A stretch of DNA of 33,569 nucleotides from Myxococcales bacterium. Its GTDB lineage: Bacteria > Myxococcota_A > Polyangia > Polyangiales > JADJMO01. Under the pieces are notes generated by a model. The model saw only the letters and a program-made list of their open reading frames with translations, was not told where the DNA came from and ran no database searches. Location of the stretch: positions 1 to 33,569 of the forward strand of contig JAJXTK010000002.1 of NCBI GenBank assembly GCA_021783935.1, read 5' to 3'. Below, in pieces: positions 6,841 through 17,072 of this stretch (the first letter of the stretch is position 1; every line of letters begins with the position of its first letter). Made by a program: the position numbers and the translations under genes.

Positions 6841-7923
6841 ATGCCCCACGACGCGCCCCCGCTCGGCGCAGACGTCGTCTCGCTCACGCAGTGGCTCTGC
6901 GAAGTCCCCTCGCCGACAGGCGAGGAGCGCGCGCTCTGCGACGCCCTCGTCGAGCGCACGGCGCGCGTGGGCGCGGCGGGATCGGCCGTGCGGCTGCTGA
7001 GCTCCTTCGCCTTGCCGCTCACGCGGGGCACCGGCGGGCCGCGCGTCGCCCTCGTCGGCCACCTCGACGTCGTCGACACCGCGCACGACGGCCCGCCGCG
7101 CATCGAGGGCAACCGGCTCTACGGCGCCGGCGCGGCCGACATGAAGAGCGGCGTCGCGCTGATGCTCGCGCTCGCCGAGGACCGCGCCTGCTGGCCCAAG
7201 GCCGACGTGACGCTGATCTTCTACGCGCGCGAGGAGGGCCCCTTCGACGAGAACGAGCTCGGGCCGCTCCTCGAGCAGCACCCGGAGCTCGCCCGGCAGG
7301 ACCTCGCGATCTGCCTCGAGCCGTCCTACGGCAAGCTGCAGCTCGGGTGCGTCGGCTCGCTCCACGCGCGGGTCGTCGTGCGCGGCCGCACCGCGCACTC
7401 GGCGCGCCCGTGGCAAGGCGAGAACGCGATCCAGCGCGCGTGGACGCTGCTGCGTGACCTCGACGCGCGCGCCCCGCTCGAGGCCACGATCGACGGGATG
7501 ACCTACCGCTCGGTGGTGAGCGCCACCATGGCGAGCGGCGGGCGCGGGCGCAACGTGATCCCCGACAGCTTCGAGCTGAACCTGAACTACCGGTTCTTGC
7601 CCGGCACGACGATCGAACAAGCGGAGCGCGATCTGCGCGCGCTGGTGGGCGATCGCGCGGAGGTCGAGATCACCGACCGCTCGCCGAGCGCGCCGCCGTG
7701 GCGATCGCATCCGCTGGTCGGCAAGCTCGTCGAGGCGGGCGTGCACGGGGTCGAACCGAAGCAGGCGTGGACCGACGTCGCGCGCTTCTCGGCGATGGGC
7801 GTGCCGGCCGTGAACTGGGGCCCCGGCGATCAGGACCAGGCGCACCAGCGAAACGAGCACACCTCCGTCAGCGGCCTGCGCGACGGCCTCGCGATCCTCA
7901 AGCGGTTCCTCGCGAGCCTCTGA
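6841..7923 (+). CDS. dapE: succinyl-diaminopimelate desuccinylase (M20 family)
   Basis: This 360-aa zinc-dependent amidohydrolase removes succinate from N-succinyl-LL-diaminopimelate in lysine and peptidoglycan precursor synthesis. M20 metal ligands and catalytic residues are in order: GHLDVVD (H74, D76), GAGAADMKSG (D100), REEGPF (E131, E132), CLEPS (E160) and NEHTS near the C-terminus. TAHSARPW marks the dimerisation lid region. Length fits the family. ATG 6841 is the first start that gives a normal N-terminus; the open frame extends further left across the tRNA genes without being coding there. ruvB follows after 35 nt. Another M20 peptidase is a less likely alternative. Confidence 0.85.
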   Translation: MPHDAPPLGADVVSLTQWLCEVPSPTGEERALCDALVERTARVGAAGSAVRLLSSFALPLTRGTGGPRVALVGHLDVVDTAHDGPPRIEGNRLYGAGAADMKSGVALMLALAEDRACWPKADVTLIFYAREEGPFDENELGPLLEQHPELARQDLAICLEPSYGKLQLGCVGSLHARVVVRGRTAHSARPWQGENAIQRAWTLLRDLDARAPLEATIDGMTYRSVVSATMASGGRGRNVIPDSFELNLNYRFLPGTTIEQAERDLRALVGDRAEVEITDRSPSAPPWRSHPLVGKLVEAGVHGVEPKQAWTDVARFSAMGVPAVNWGPGDQDQAHQRNEHTSVSGLRDGLAILKRFLASL

Positions 7924-7958
7924 GCGCGCCCAGCGCGCTTCCGCTATCGTGCGCGCCG

Positions 7959-9050
<1,092 letters not shown>

Positions 9051-9069
9051 TGGAGCTCATCGGGGCGCG

Positions 9070-9492
9070 TCACGAGCTCGCCGCGCGCAGCGACACATGG
9101 CGGCGCGAGGGGGGCGGCGCCTGGCTCCCTTCGAGGGCCTTGGCGACCGTCTCGAGCAGGACCGCGATGTCGAACGGCTTCGAGAGGGCCAGCCGCACGC
9201 CCGACGAGCGCGCGTCCCAGTCCATGAAATCGGGGTCGGCCGAGCACGCGATGAGCGGCGGCGGCGCCGAGCAGACGCGCCAGACCTCCGCCACGAACTC
9301 GTCGCCCCGCATCTCCGGCATCCAGAAGTCGAAGAGGATGGCGTCGGGCCGCTCCTGCCGCAGCACGTCGATCGCCTCGTGCCCGCTCGTCGCGACCGTC
9401 ACGCGGTAGCCCTCCGGCTCCAGCGCCGCGCGCACGACCGTGAGCATGTCGAGGTCGTCGTCGACGACGAGAACGTGAGGTTGCGACTCCAT
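9070..9492 (-). CDS. stand-alone response regulator receiver protein
   Basis: This 140-aa CheY-like receiver domain has no output domain. The acidic pocket is D11-D13, the phosphoacceptor is D55 in ILFDFWMP, the switch residue is S84 and the conserved lysine is K105 (LSKPFD). The last 20 residues are a basic Ser/Pro/Arg tail. It would act through protein contacts, as a phosphorelay intermediate or a motility/kinase regulator. No histidine kinase lies nearby, so the partner is unknown. It converges on ruvB with a 19-bp gap. Confidence 0.88.
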   Translation of the reverse strand: MESQPHVLVVDDDLDMLTVVRAALEPEGYRVTVATSGHEAIDVLRQERPDAILFDFWMPEMRGDEFVAEVWRVCSAPPPLIACSADPDFMDWDARSSGVRLALSKPFDIAVLLETVAKALEGSQAPPPSRRHVSLRAASS

Positions 9493-10135
9493 GGAGAATG
9501 CTCCCGCCCAGCGTGCACACGCGGGCGACCTGCGAGGTCGCCGCGTGGCGTCGCCGATCTCGCGCGATGCTTAGAGCAACCGAGGTGCCTGGATGTCCGT
9601 GCGCTCGCGAGCCGCCCGCGCATGGATGCGCTCTGCGCGAACTCCGCACTCCGCGGCGAGACGGACGAATTGTGCGCCGGGCACACGCTCGGCAGAGGCC
9701 CGACGGACGATCGGCGCACAACGAGCCCGCCCCGAGGCGCCGGCGTCACCGCTCGGCAGATCGTCCTCGCGACCGATGACCCACCGAGCCGAACGTCGCG
9801 CGGCACGAACGGCGCGGCCCGTCGTTGGCACCAGCGCGCCCCTCGCCGGCCCCCCCCCGGCACGCTCCTGTCGCGCATCCGGCCGCGCCCGGCGTCGCCG
9901 TGATGGCGCATTGCGCTACGACGCCGACGCTCCGGGATCGCTCGGTGATTCAAACGGGCGCATGCACAAATTTCCCGGCGGTCAAGGGGATTTCTCGTTG
10001 GTTCCAAGCGCGCAGACCGTGCGGGGCCGACGAAAATCACTCGCCGACGCGCAAACCTTGGGCGTTTCGGACCCATTTTCGCGACCCGCGGTGATGACGC
10101 GATCCGGCACGCGACTTGCCGTCAGCGCCCGCACG
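9493..10135. other. 643-bp intergenic region upstream of korA
   Basis: No gene is supported here. The korA frame stays open to the left, but the sequence upstream of 10094 lacks a start with a ribosome-binding site and does not read like the conserved family. It must hold the promoters of the divergent receiver gene and the korA operon. CGAAAAT at 10031-10037 and ATTTTCG at 10075-10081 form a spaced inverted repeat that could bound a regulatory site. I found no convincing -35/-10 pair. Confidence 0.5.
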
Positions 10136-11917
10136 ATGGACGACCTCGTTATCGGTATGGCCGGCTCGGGCGGCGACGGCATCGTCAGCGCGGGCGAATC
10201 GTTGATCGCGGCAGCGGCGTACGAGGGGTACCACGCCATGATGACCAAGAGCTTCGGCTCGCAGGTCCGTGGCGGGGAATCTTCGTGTCGCGTACGCCTC
10301 TCCACGCGCCGGGTGCACAACCCCGGCAGCACGCTCGACGTCGCCGTCGCGCTGAACTGGGAGGACTTCCTGCGCTTCGGCGCGGAGCTCCCGGTCTCCG
10401 GCTCGACCGTCGTCATCTATGAATCCAGGACCGGCGTCGCGCCGGACAAGATCCCGCTCGTCGGCGTCGCGCCGAAGGAGGTCTTCGCCGTCCCGATCTC
10501 GGACATCGCGAAGCAGGCCGCGGGCACCGAGAAGGCCAAGAACACCGTCGTCCTCGGCCTCATCGCGGGCTGGTTCGGCATCGCGCGCGAGGCGATCCTC
10601 CGCGGCCTTCGCAAGAAGTTCATCAAGAAGGGCGAGGAGCTCGTCGCTTCCAACGAGCGCGCCTTCACGATGGGCGAGCAGTGGGCGAGGGAGCACCCGC
10701 TGCAGACGCCGCGCATGATGGACAAGGCCGCGTCGCACGCCGGCAAGAAGATGCTGATCGACGGCAACGACATGTGCGCCGCCGCAGCGATCTTCTCGGG
10801 CTGCCAGTTCTTCGGCGGCTACCCGATCACGCCGTCGACCGAGATCATGCAGTTCTTCACCCGCGAGGTCTGGAAGTACGGCGGCGCCGTCCTGCAGGCC
10901 GAAGACGAGATCGCGGGCGTCGGTGCGGCGCTCGGCGCCTCGATCGCCGGCAAGAAGGCGATGACGGCGACCTCGGGCCCCGGCCTTTCGCTCAAGACCG
11001 AGATCATGGGGCTCGCGAGCATCGCCGAGCTGCCGCTGGTCATCGTCGACGTGCAGCGCGGCGGTCCGTCCACCGGCCTGCCCACCAAGCCCGAGCAGGC
11101 CGACCTCTTCGCCGCGGCGTTCTCGGCGCACGGCGACGTGCTGCGCCCGGTCCTCGCGCCGACGTCGGTCGCCGACACGTTCGACATCACGGTCGAGGCG
11201 TTCAACCTCGCCGAGAAGTACCAGACCCCTGTCCTCATCCTCTCGGACCAGGAGGTCGCGCAGCGCAAGGAGACCGTCGATCCCATCGACACCGCGCGCT
11301 TCACCGTCATCGACCGCAAGCTGCCGACCGAGGCGGAGCTGAAGGACTACCACCGCTTCAAGCTCACCGAGGATCACGTGAGCCCGATCAGCCACCCCGG
11401 CATGAAGGGGGGCAACTACCAGGGCGCGGGCATCGAGCACAACGAGTCGGGCAACCCGACCGCGTCCGGCAAGATGCACGCGACGATGAACGACAAGCGC
11501 TTCAAGAAGCTGAAGCCGCTCCAGCGTCGCAGGGACCTCCACCGCATCGAGGGGAACCCGAGCGCGCCGCTCGCGCTCGTCGCGTGGGGCTCGGTCGCCG
11601 GCGTGGCGAAGGAGGCGTTCGACCGCGCGGTCGCCGAGGGGCTCGACGTGAAGCTGTTCGTGCCGCTGCTCGTCTGGCCGATCGCGGAGGAGATCTACCG
11701 GGACTTCTTCGCCTCCGTGAAGGGCGGGATCGTCGCCGAGCTCTCGCACCAGGGGCAGCTGTACCGGATGCTCCGCATGTACGTGGACGTGCCCGCCGGC
11801 GTGACGTCGTTCTGCCGCAGCGGCGCCAATCCGATTCAGCCTCTCGAGGTCGTCGCCAAGCTGCGCGAAGCCTCCATGGCCCTCCAGACGCCCCCCCAGA
11901 TCCCCTCCGAGGAGTAG
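10136..11917 (+). CDS. korA: 2-oxoacid:ferredoxin oxidoreductase, fused gamma-alpha subunit
   Basis: This 593-aa subunit, with KorB, oxidatively decarboxylates a 2-oxoacid (most likely 2-oxoglutarate) with CoA and reduces ferredoxin. Residues 1-190 are the gamma domain (GMAGSGGDGIVSAGE; SFGSQVRGGESSCRV). From about residue 200 comes the alpha domain (DGNDMCAAAAIFSG; GYPITPSTEI; LQAEDEIAGVGAALGAS; TATSGPGLSLKTE; VDVQRGGPSTGLPTKPEQADL). The fused gamma-alpha form is typical of two-subunit KORs. ATG 10136 is chosen because homologues begin close to this motif; ATG 10094 is possible, and neither has a clear ribosome-binding site. korB follows after 4 nt. Pyruvate or another 2-oxoacid as substrate cannot be excluded. 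Confidence 0.93.
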   Translation: MDDLVIGMAGSGGDGIVSAGESLIAAAAYEGYHAMMTKSFGSQVRGGESSCRVRLSTRRVHNPGSTLDVAVALNWEDFLRFGAELPVSGSTVVIYESRTGVAPDKIPLVGVAPKEVFAVPISDIAKQAAGTEKAKNTVVLGLIAGWFGIAREAILRGLRKKFIKKGEELVASNERAFTMGEQWAREHPLQTPRMMDKAASHAGKKMLIDGNDMCAAAAIFSGCQFFGGYPITPSTEIMQFFTREVWKYGGAVLQAEDEIAGVGAALGASIAGKKAMTATSGPGLSLKTEIMGLASIAELPLVIVDVQRGGPSTGLPTKPEQADLFAAAFSAHGDVLRPVLAPTSVADTFDITVEAFNLAEKYQTPVLILSDQEVAQRKETVDPIDTARFTVIDRKLPTEAELKDYHRFKLTEDHVSPISHPGMKGGNYQGAGIEHNESGNPTASGKMHATMNDKRFKKLKPLQRRRDLHRIEGNPSAPLALVAWGSVAGVAKEAFDRAVAEGLDVKLFVPLLVWPIAEEIYRDFFASVKGGIVAELSHQGQLYRMLRMYVDVPAGVTSFCRSGANPIQPLEVVAKLREASMALQTPPQIPSEE

Positions 11918-11921
11918 CCCC

Positions 11922-12806
11922 TTGAAAGAGCCGACGGTCCTTCCGACCTACCAAGCCAAGGACTTCAAGAGCGAGCTGAAGCCGATCTGGTGCCCCGGAT
12001 GCGGGGACTTCGGCGTGCTGCAGGCGATCTACCGCGCGCTGGCCGCCGTCGGTCGCGCCCCGCACGAGATCGCGTTCGTCTCCGGCATCGGCTGCTCGAG
12101 CCGCATCCCGGGCTACACGACCGCCTACGGCTTCAACAGCGTGCACGGTCGCGCGCTGCCGATCGCGCAGGGGATCAAGCTCGCCAACCCCGACCTGCTG
12201 GTCCTCGTCGCCGGCGGCGACGGCGACGGCTTCTCGATCGGCGGCGGCCACGTCCCGCACGCGATCCGGCGCAACATCGACCTCACGTACATCGTGATGG
12301 ACAACCAGATCTACGGGCTGACCAAGGGGCAGCTGTCGCCGACCTCGCCCAAGGGGCTGCACACGGTCACGAGCGATCTCGGCAGCCTCGAGGAGCCGGT
12401 GAACCCGCTGCTCTACACCCTCGCGTACGGCGCGGGCTTCGTGGCGCAGGGCACGCCCGCCGACATGGCCGGCCTCGCCGACATCATCGAGGAGGCGATT
12501 CGCTACCCGGGCTTCTCGCTGGTCAACGTCCAGTCGCCGTGCGTCACGTTCGGCGAGGACGACAATCAGGTGAAGGCGCACCGGGCTGCGATGAAGCCGC
12601 TGAGCTCGATCGGCCACGACCCGACCAACCGCATCGCCGCCATGGACCTCGCGCAGCAGTACGGCAAGGCGCTGCACACGGGCGTGTTCTTCAAGAACCC
12701 GTCGCCGCCTCCGACCTACGATGCGCTCGTCCGCGAGCGTCAGCGGAGCCTGGCCGAGAAGGCCGTGCCGCGCGAGCGCCTGCTCGACATGTTCGTCCAG
12801 AAGTAG
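11922..12806 (+). CDS. korB: 2-oxoacid:ferredoxin oxidoreductase beta subunit
   Basis: This 294-aa subunit carries thiamine diphosphate and one [4Fe-4S] cluster. Cluster cysteines C24, C27 (WCPGCGD), C58 (GIGCSS) and C207 (QSPCVTF) are all present. The TPP/Mg motif is GGDGDGFSIGGGH (99-110) with N128 in MDNQIYG. The start is TTG 11922, supported by GAGGAG at 11909-11914 with ideal spacing; no ATG or GTG fits. Short length and lack of a ferredoxin-like domain mean the electrons go to a separate ferredoxin. Co-transcribed with korA and the ferritin-like gene. Confidence 0.94.
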   Translation: MKEPTVLPTYQAKDFKSELKPIWCPGCGDFGVLQAIYRALAAVGRAPHEIAFVSGIGCSSRIPGYTTAYGFNSVHGRALPIAQGIKLANPDLLVLVAGGDGDGFSIGGGHVPHAIRRNIDLTYIVMDNQIYGLTKGQLSPTSPKGLHTVTSDLGSLEEPVNPLLYTLAYGAGFVAQGTPADMAGLADIIEEAIRYPGFSLVNVQSPCVTFGEDDNQVKAHRAAMKPLSSIGHDPTNRIAAMDLAQQYGKALHTGVFFKNPSPPPTYDALVRERQRSLAEKAVPRERLLDMFVQK

Positions 12807-12815
12807 GGAGCCCCC

Positions 12816-13343
12816 ATGGACAAGACCCGGAAGATCGACTTCGCCACGATCGGCCTTCGCGACGCGCTCGACCTCGCCGTCCTCATCGAGGAGGAGGCGA
12901 AGGAGCGCTACGAAGAGTTCGCCGACTCGATGGAGAAGCACCACACCCCGGCCGCGGCGAAGTTCTTCCGCTTCATGCGGGGCATCGAGGAGCTCCACGA
13001 GGCGAAGCTCAAGGGGCAGCGGAGCGAGCTCTTCGGCGACGCGCGCCGCGTGGTCACCCGCGAGATGATCTACGACATCGAGGCCCCCGAGACGGGCGAG
13101 CCGCGCACGCACATGACGGCGCGCGCGGCGCTCGAGATCGCCCTCGGCGCCGAGACCAAGGCCCGCGCGTTCTTCGAGCAGGCGATCGAGCGGGTCAAGG
13201 ACTCGTCCGTCGGCTCGCTCTTCGAAGAGCTGCGCGACGAAGAGATCGAGCATCAGGAGCTCGTGAGGAAGATGATCGCGAAGCTCCCCCCCGAGGACGC
13301 CGGCGACATCCGCGACTACGAGGATCCGCCGGTCACGCTCTGA
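12816..13343 (+). CDS. ferritin-like / rubrerythrin-like diiron protein
   Basis: This 175-aa four-helix protein has two carboxylate-rich half-sites: EEEAKERYEEF (residues 25-35) with EELHE (E58, H61), and a second pair, GAETKARAFFEQ with RDEEIEHQEL. This is the rubrerythrin/ferritin-like diiron layout. It lacks the C-terminal rubredoxin domain of classical rubrerythrin. A GGGAG ribosome-binding site lies in the 9-nt gap after korB, so it is in the same operon. A likely role is peroxide or oxygen scavenging that protects the oxygen-sensitive KorAB and ferredoxin clusters; iron storage is the alternative. Confidence 0.8.
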   Translation: MDKTRKIDFATIGLRDALDLAVLIEEEAKERYEEFADSMEKHHTPAAAKFFRFMRGIEELHEAKLKGQRSELFGDARRVVTREMIYDIEAPETGEPRTHMTARAALEIALGAETKARAFFEQAIERVKDSSVGSLFEELRDEEIEHQELVRKMIAKLPPEDAGDIRDYEDPPVTL

Positions 13344-13416
13344 TCTCGGTCTCGCGCTCGGCCGCAGCGACGGTCGAGCGCGCGTGCCCCGCGCCGCCGG
13401 GAGGGTAAGGTTGAGC

Positions 13417-13863
13417 ATGACACCGAGCGAGATTCGCAAGGAGCTCTTGGAGCAGCACGCGAGCCTTCGGTCGAAGATCGACGCCACGCGCGCCTCCGCC
13501 GAGCGCTGGCAGCGCGGCGAGCCCGCGCGCGAGGAGCTGCGCAGCAACCTCGCCCTGCTCGCCGAGGGGGTGCGCGCCCACAACCGCCGCGAGGAGGAGC
13601 TCCTCCGCGAGGTGATCCCCGGCGCCGACGCGTGGGGGCAGGCGCGCGCGGAGGTCATGGAGGAGTCGCACGTGCAGGAGCACAAGGCCATCTACGAGGC
13701 GCTGATCGACGCCGGCGCGGCGTCCGAGGCGGCGGCCGGAGTGCCCCCCGTGCTCAAGCTCCTCGACGCGATGCTCGATCACATCCAGCACGAGGAGGCG
13801 TCGTTCCTCGGCGCCGACGTGCTGCGAGACGACGCGGTCACGCCGGACTTCTTCGGAGGCTGA
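13417..13863 (+). CDS. hemerythrin HHE-like protein
   Basis: This 148-aa helical protein has the spacing of histidine and glutamate ligands seen in hemerythrin-type HHE domains: EQHASLRSKI near residue 16, HNRREEELL at about 60, HVQEHKAIYE at about 87 and HIQHEEASFL at about 125. Such proteins bind oxygen, NO or iron at a diiron site. ATG 13417 follows a purine-rich GAGGGTAAGG. It lies 73 nt after the ferritin-like gene in the same orientation and probably belongs to the korAB operon, adding a second oxygen-handling diiron protein. Confidence 0.72.
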   Translation: MTPSEIRKELLEQHASLRSKIDATRASAERWQRGEPAREELRSNLALLAEGVRAHNRREEELLREVIPGADAWGQARAEVMEESHVQEHKAIYEALIDAGAASEAAAGVPPVLKLLDAMLDHIQHEEASFLGADVLRDDAVTPDFFGG

Positions 13864-13884
13864 AGGCCTCGCCGCTCGCGCACA

Positions 13885-13915
13885 CGAAGGCCGCTCCACG
13901 CAGGGGCGGCCTTCG
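13885..13915. terminator. hairpin terminator between convergent kor and nuo operons
   Basis: CGAAGGCCGC (13885-13894) pairs perfectly with GCGGCCTTCG (13906-13915) around an 11-nt loop. It sits 22 nt after the hemerythrin-like stop and about 100 nt from the end of nuoN on the other strand. It probably ends both transcripts, though the following T-run is weak (TCGCTTTCG). Confidence 0.6.
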
Positions 13916-14016
13916 TCGCTTTCGAAGCGTCGCGCCCGCGTCGCCGCTCCCATGCACCGAGGGAGCGAGCTTCGCGGGCGCAGCGGCGCCGTCGTGGGCG
14001 CCCCCTCGACGAGCGC

Positions 14017-15522
14017 TCAGCGCCGCGTCAGATGCCCGGCCCCCTGCCCCGCCTGCACCGGCGCGACGAGCTCCGCGCCCGCGCGCGTCGACGCCTCGAC
14101 GAGCCCGCGCGGCCAGAGGCCGAGCCCGACCACCGCGAGGAAGCACAGGCCGATCGCGAGCTGCAGCGCGGGGGCCGGCTTCGGCGTCGGCAGATCCCCC
14201 TCGTCGGTCATGTAGGCCGCGCGCAGGATGCGCAGATAGTAGAAGAGGCCGATGACGGCGAGCACGATGCCGGAGACCACCAGCGCGACCTGCCCCGCGC
14301 GCCACGCCGCGAGGAACACGTAGAGCTTCGCCCAGAACCCGATCACGAACGGGATCCCCGCGAGCGAGAGCAGGAACATCAGCATCGCGAGCGCGAGCGG
14401 GGGCGAGCGGCGCGAGAGCCCCGACATCGACTCGAACCCGTAGCCGCCGCCGGCCTCCGCCGTCGTGTGCAGCACGAGGAACGCGCCGAGGTTGGTGAAC
14501 AGGTAGCCCGTCAGGAAGAAGAGCACCATGCCGAGCCCGTACGCGTCGCTCGCCGCGAGCCCGACCAGCACGTAGCCCATCTGCGCGACGCCCGAGTAGC
14601 CGAGCATGCGGCGCAGATCGGTCTGCGGCAGCGCGAGCAGGTTGCCGACGCCCATCGACAGGAACGCGATGATCGCCAGCGGCGGCAGCCACACGTCCTT
14701 CTGCGCCCCGAGCCCGAAGAGGAAGATCGAGGCGAGAACCGACATGCCCGCCGCCTTCGGCGCGACGCTCAGGAACGCGACGAAGGGCGTCGAGGCCCCC
14801 TGGTAGGTGTCGGGCACCCACATATGGAAGGGCACCATGCCGATCTTGTAGCCGAGCCCGCCGAGCACGAAGACGAGCCCCAACGCCGCGAGCGGCGTGA
14901 GCGGCGCCTGCGAGAGCAGGTCGAGCTTCGTGGTGCCCTGCATGCCGGTGAGCAGCGCGAGGCCGAAGAGCGTGATCGCGGAGCTGGTCGCGCCGACCAG
15001 GTACAGCTTGAAGCCGGCCTCGGCGGCGTACCCCTTCGGCTCTCGCCCCGCGCCGGTCGGCTGCGCGTCGGTCTTCGAGTACGCCGCCATGATGTAGAGC
15101 GGGATCCCCATCAGCTCGAAGGCGACGATGATGAGCAGCAGATCGCGCGCGCCGGGGAGGATCGTCATGCCGACGAGGCTCGAGAGGAGCATCAGCCAGA
15201 ACTCGCCCTGGCGACGCGGCGTGCGCTTCTGGACGTCGTCGAGGCCGCCGAGCGCGCCGAGCAGGCCGGCCGCGAGGAACAGGCGCTGCAGGTAGGTCGC
15301 GAAGTAGCTCTGACGGTAGGCTCCGTGCATCGCGGTGCCGGTCGGCTCGTAGACGAAGGTCCCGACGAGCAGCGACACGAGGCCGAAGACGACGAGCCAG
15401 CCGACGATCGGCGCCGGCTGCTGCTTCGCGCGCGGCGGCGGGAGCATCAGATCGACGAGCAGCGCGACGACGGCGAGCGCCACCACCGCCAGCGGGAGCC
15501 AGAGGACTTGCAGCTCTTTCAC
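14017..15522 (-). CDS. nuoN: NADH-quinone oxidoreductase subunit N
   Basis: This 501-aa membrane subunit is one of the three antiporter-like proton channels of complex I. The start is GTG at 15522, overlapping the nuoM stop as GTGA. Multiple hydrophobic segments span nearly the whole length. The conserved membrane glutamate is E136 in AFELMG, and the channel motif KIGMVPFHMWVPDTYQGA is present. A long soluble insertion with GREPKGYAAEAGFK precedes the central channel. It is the last gene of the nuo operon. Confidence 0.95.
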   Translation of the reverse strand: MKELQVLWLPLAVVALAVVALLVDLMLPPPRAKQQPAPIVGWLVVFGLVSLLVGTFVYEPTGTAMHGAYRQSYFATYLQRLFLAAGLLGALGGLDDVQKRTPRRQGEFWLMLLSSLVGMTILPGARDLLLIIVAFELMGIPLYIMAAYSKTDAQPTGAGREPKGYAAEAGFKLYLVGATSSAITLFGLALLTGMQGTTKLDLLSQAPLTPLAALGLVFVLGGLGYKIGMVPFHMWVPDTYQGASTPFVAFLSVAPKAAGMSVLASIFLFGLGAQKDVWLPPLAIIAFLSMGVGNLLALPQTDLRRMLGYSGVAQMGYVLVGLAASDAYGLGMVLFFLTGYLFTNLGAFLVLHTTAEAGGGYGFESMSGLSRRSPPLALAMLMFLLSLAGIPFVIGFWAKLYVFLAAWRAGQVALVVSGIVLAVIGLFYYLRILRAAYMTDEGDLPTPKPAPALQLAIGLCFLAVVGLGLWPRGLVEASTRAGAELVAPVQAGQGAGHLTRR

Positions 15523-17072
15523 GGGAGCCTCGCGAGCGTCGCGACCGGCGCGAGCACCTTGCCGAGGTGCTCGACGCTGCCGGGTTCGATGTAGTCGAGG
15601 ATGAGCCGAGGCCAGAACCCGAGGATGACCAGCCCCGCGCCGAGGATCACCAGCGCGCCCCACTCGGTCTTCTTCGGGTCCGACAGCTCGTGGAAGTCGT
15701 GGCTCGGCCCCTCGCCCCAGAAGATCGTGCGCGTCGCGCGCAGCACGTAGATCGCGGTGACGAAGGCGCCGAGCACGCCCGGGATCGCCCACAGGTAATG
15801 GCCGCTCTTCCAGGCGCCGAGGAAGACCATGAACTCGGAGACGAACCCCGCGGTGCCGGGGAGGCCGAGCGACGAGAGGCAGCCGAGCGTGAAGAACGCG
15901 GCGACGGCGGGCATCACGTTCGCGAAGCCGCCCATCTTGAGGATCGCGCGGGTGTGCGCGCGCTCGTAGACCAGGCCGACCAGGGCGAAGAAGAGCCCCG
16001 TCATGATGCCGTGGGCGACCATCTGGAAGACCGCGCCGTTCCAGCCTGCGGGGGTCAGCGTGGCGGCGCCGAGCATGACGATGCCCATGTGGCTCACCGA
16101 GCTGTAGGCGATGATGTACTTGAGGTCCGTCTGGCTCATCGCCGCGAACGCGCCGTAGAGCACGTTGATCGCCGCGACCGCGCCGACCACCGGCACCCAG
16201 AAGCGTGCCCCCTCCGGGAGGATCACCATGCCGATGCGCATCACGCCGAACGCACCGAGCTTCATGAGCACGCCCGCGTGGAGCATCGAGACGGCCGTCG
16301 GCGCCGAGGCGTGGCCGTCGGGCGACCAGGTGTGGAACGGGAAGACGCCGGCGAGGGTGCCGAAGCCGAGCCACACGAGCGGGAAGACGACGATCTGCGT
16401 TTGACGGTCGTACTTCGTGGCGCCGAGCACGCCGAGGTCGAAGGTGGTGCCGCCCGCCTTGAGGTACATGACGAAGAGCGCCGCCATGATCGCGGCCGAG
16501 CCGACGAGCAGCATCAGCGTCAGCTTCATCGCCGCGTACTGCTTGCCGCCGATGTCGAACAGCTTCCAGACGAACTTGAACGGCCCCTTCGGCGGCACCT
16601 TGTGGCTCGAGCCCCAGATGCCGATGAGCACGTACATCGGCAGCACGGCGATCTCGTAGAACAGGAAGAAGACGAGCAGGTCCTGCGAGACGAACACGCC
16701 GAAGACGCCGGCGGTGAGCACCAGGAGCAGCACGAAGAATTCGCGGTCGCGGGTCTTCACCGTCCAGCTCGCGAGCACGCCCGCGAAGAGGATGACGCCG
16801 GTGAGCACCAGCAGCGGCCCGCCCCAACCGTCGACGGCGAGCTTGAGGTGCACCCCCATCGACGGCACGAGCGGGTAGTCCTCGACGCGCTGCAGGCCGC
16901 CGAGCGCGGTGTCGTAGCTGCGGATGGCGACGAGGCTCCCGGCGAACGAGATCGTCGCGCCGATGAGCGACCAGACGCGGATCGCGAGCTTCGCGGTCTG
17001 CGGCGTGAGCATCACGAACAGCGCGGCGATGGCCGGCGCCGCCACGATGATGGACAACAGATGCGAGTTCAT
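15519..17072 (-). CDS. nuoM: NADH-quinone oxidoreductase subunit M
   Basis: This 517-aa antiporter-like subunit of the complex I membrane arm has the essential membrane glutamate E140 in LFYEIAVLPMY, the motif FPFHTWSPDGHASAPT and the lysine-bearing helix following MKLGAFG. ATG 17072 overlaps the nuoL stop by 4 nt (ATGA) and is preferred to the in-frame ATG at 17096, which would lie inside nuoL. nuoN overlaps its 3' end by 4 nt. Confidence 0.95.
   Translation of the reverse strand: MNSHLLSIIVAAPAIAALFVMLTPQTAKLAIRVWSLIGATISFAGSLVAIRSYDTALGGLQRVEDYPLVPSMGVHLKLAVDGWGGPLLVLTGVILFAGVLASWTVKTRDREFFVLLLVLTAGVFGVFVSQDLLVFFLFYEIAVLPMYVLIGIWGSSHKVPPKGPFKFVWKLFDIGGKQYAAMKLTLMLLVGSAAIMAALFVMYLKAGGTTFDLGVLGATKYDRQTQIVVFPLVWLGFGTLAGVFPFHTWSPDGHASAPTAVSMLHAGVLMKLGAFGVMRIGMVILPEGARFWVPVVGAVAAINVLYGAFAAMSQTDLKYIIAYSSVSHMGIVMLGAATLTPAGWNGAVFQMVAHGIMTGLFFALVGLVYERAHTRAILKMGGFANVMPAVAAFFTLGCLSSLGLPGTAGFVSEFMVFLGAWKSGHYLWAIPGVLGAFVTAIYVLRATRTIFWGEGPSHDFHELSDPKKTEWGALVILGAGLVILGFWPRLILDYIEPGSVEHLGKVLAPVATLARLP

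Noticed and set aside
9051..9069. Terminator between ruvB and the receiver gene
   Set aside because: The paired GAGCTC motifs nearby are short palindromes with a long loop and no T-run.
9593..10135. N-terminal extension of KorA by up to 180 residues
   Set aside because: The extension is Arg/Pro/Ser-rich, lacks a ribosome-binding site and precedes the point where the conserved gamma domain begins.
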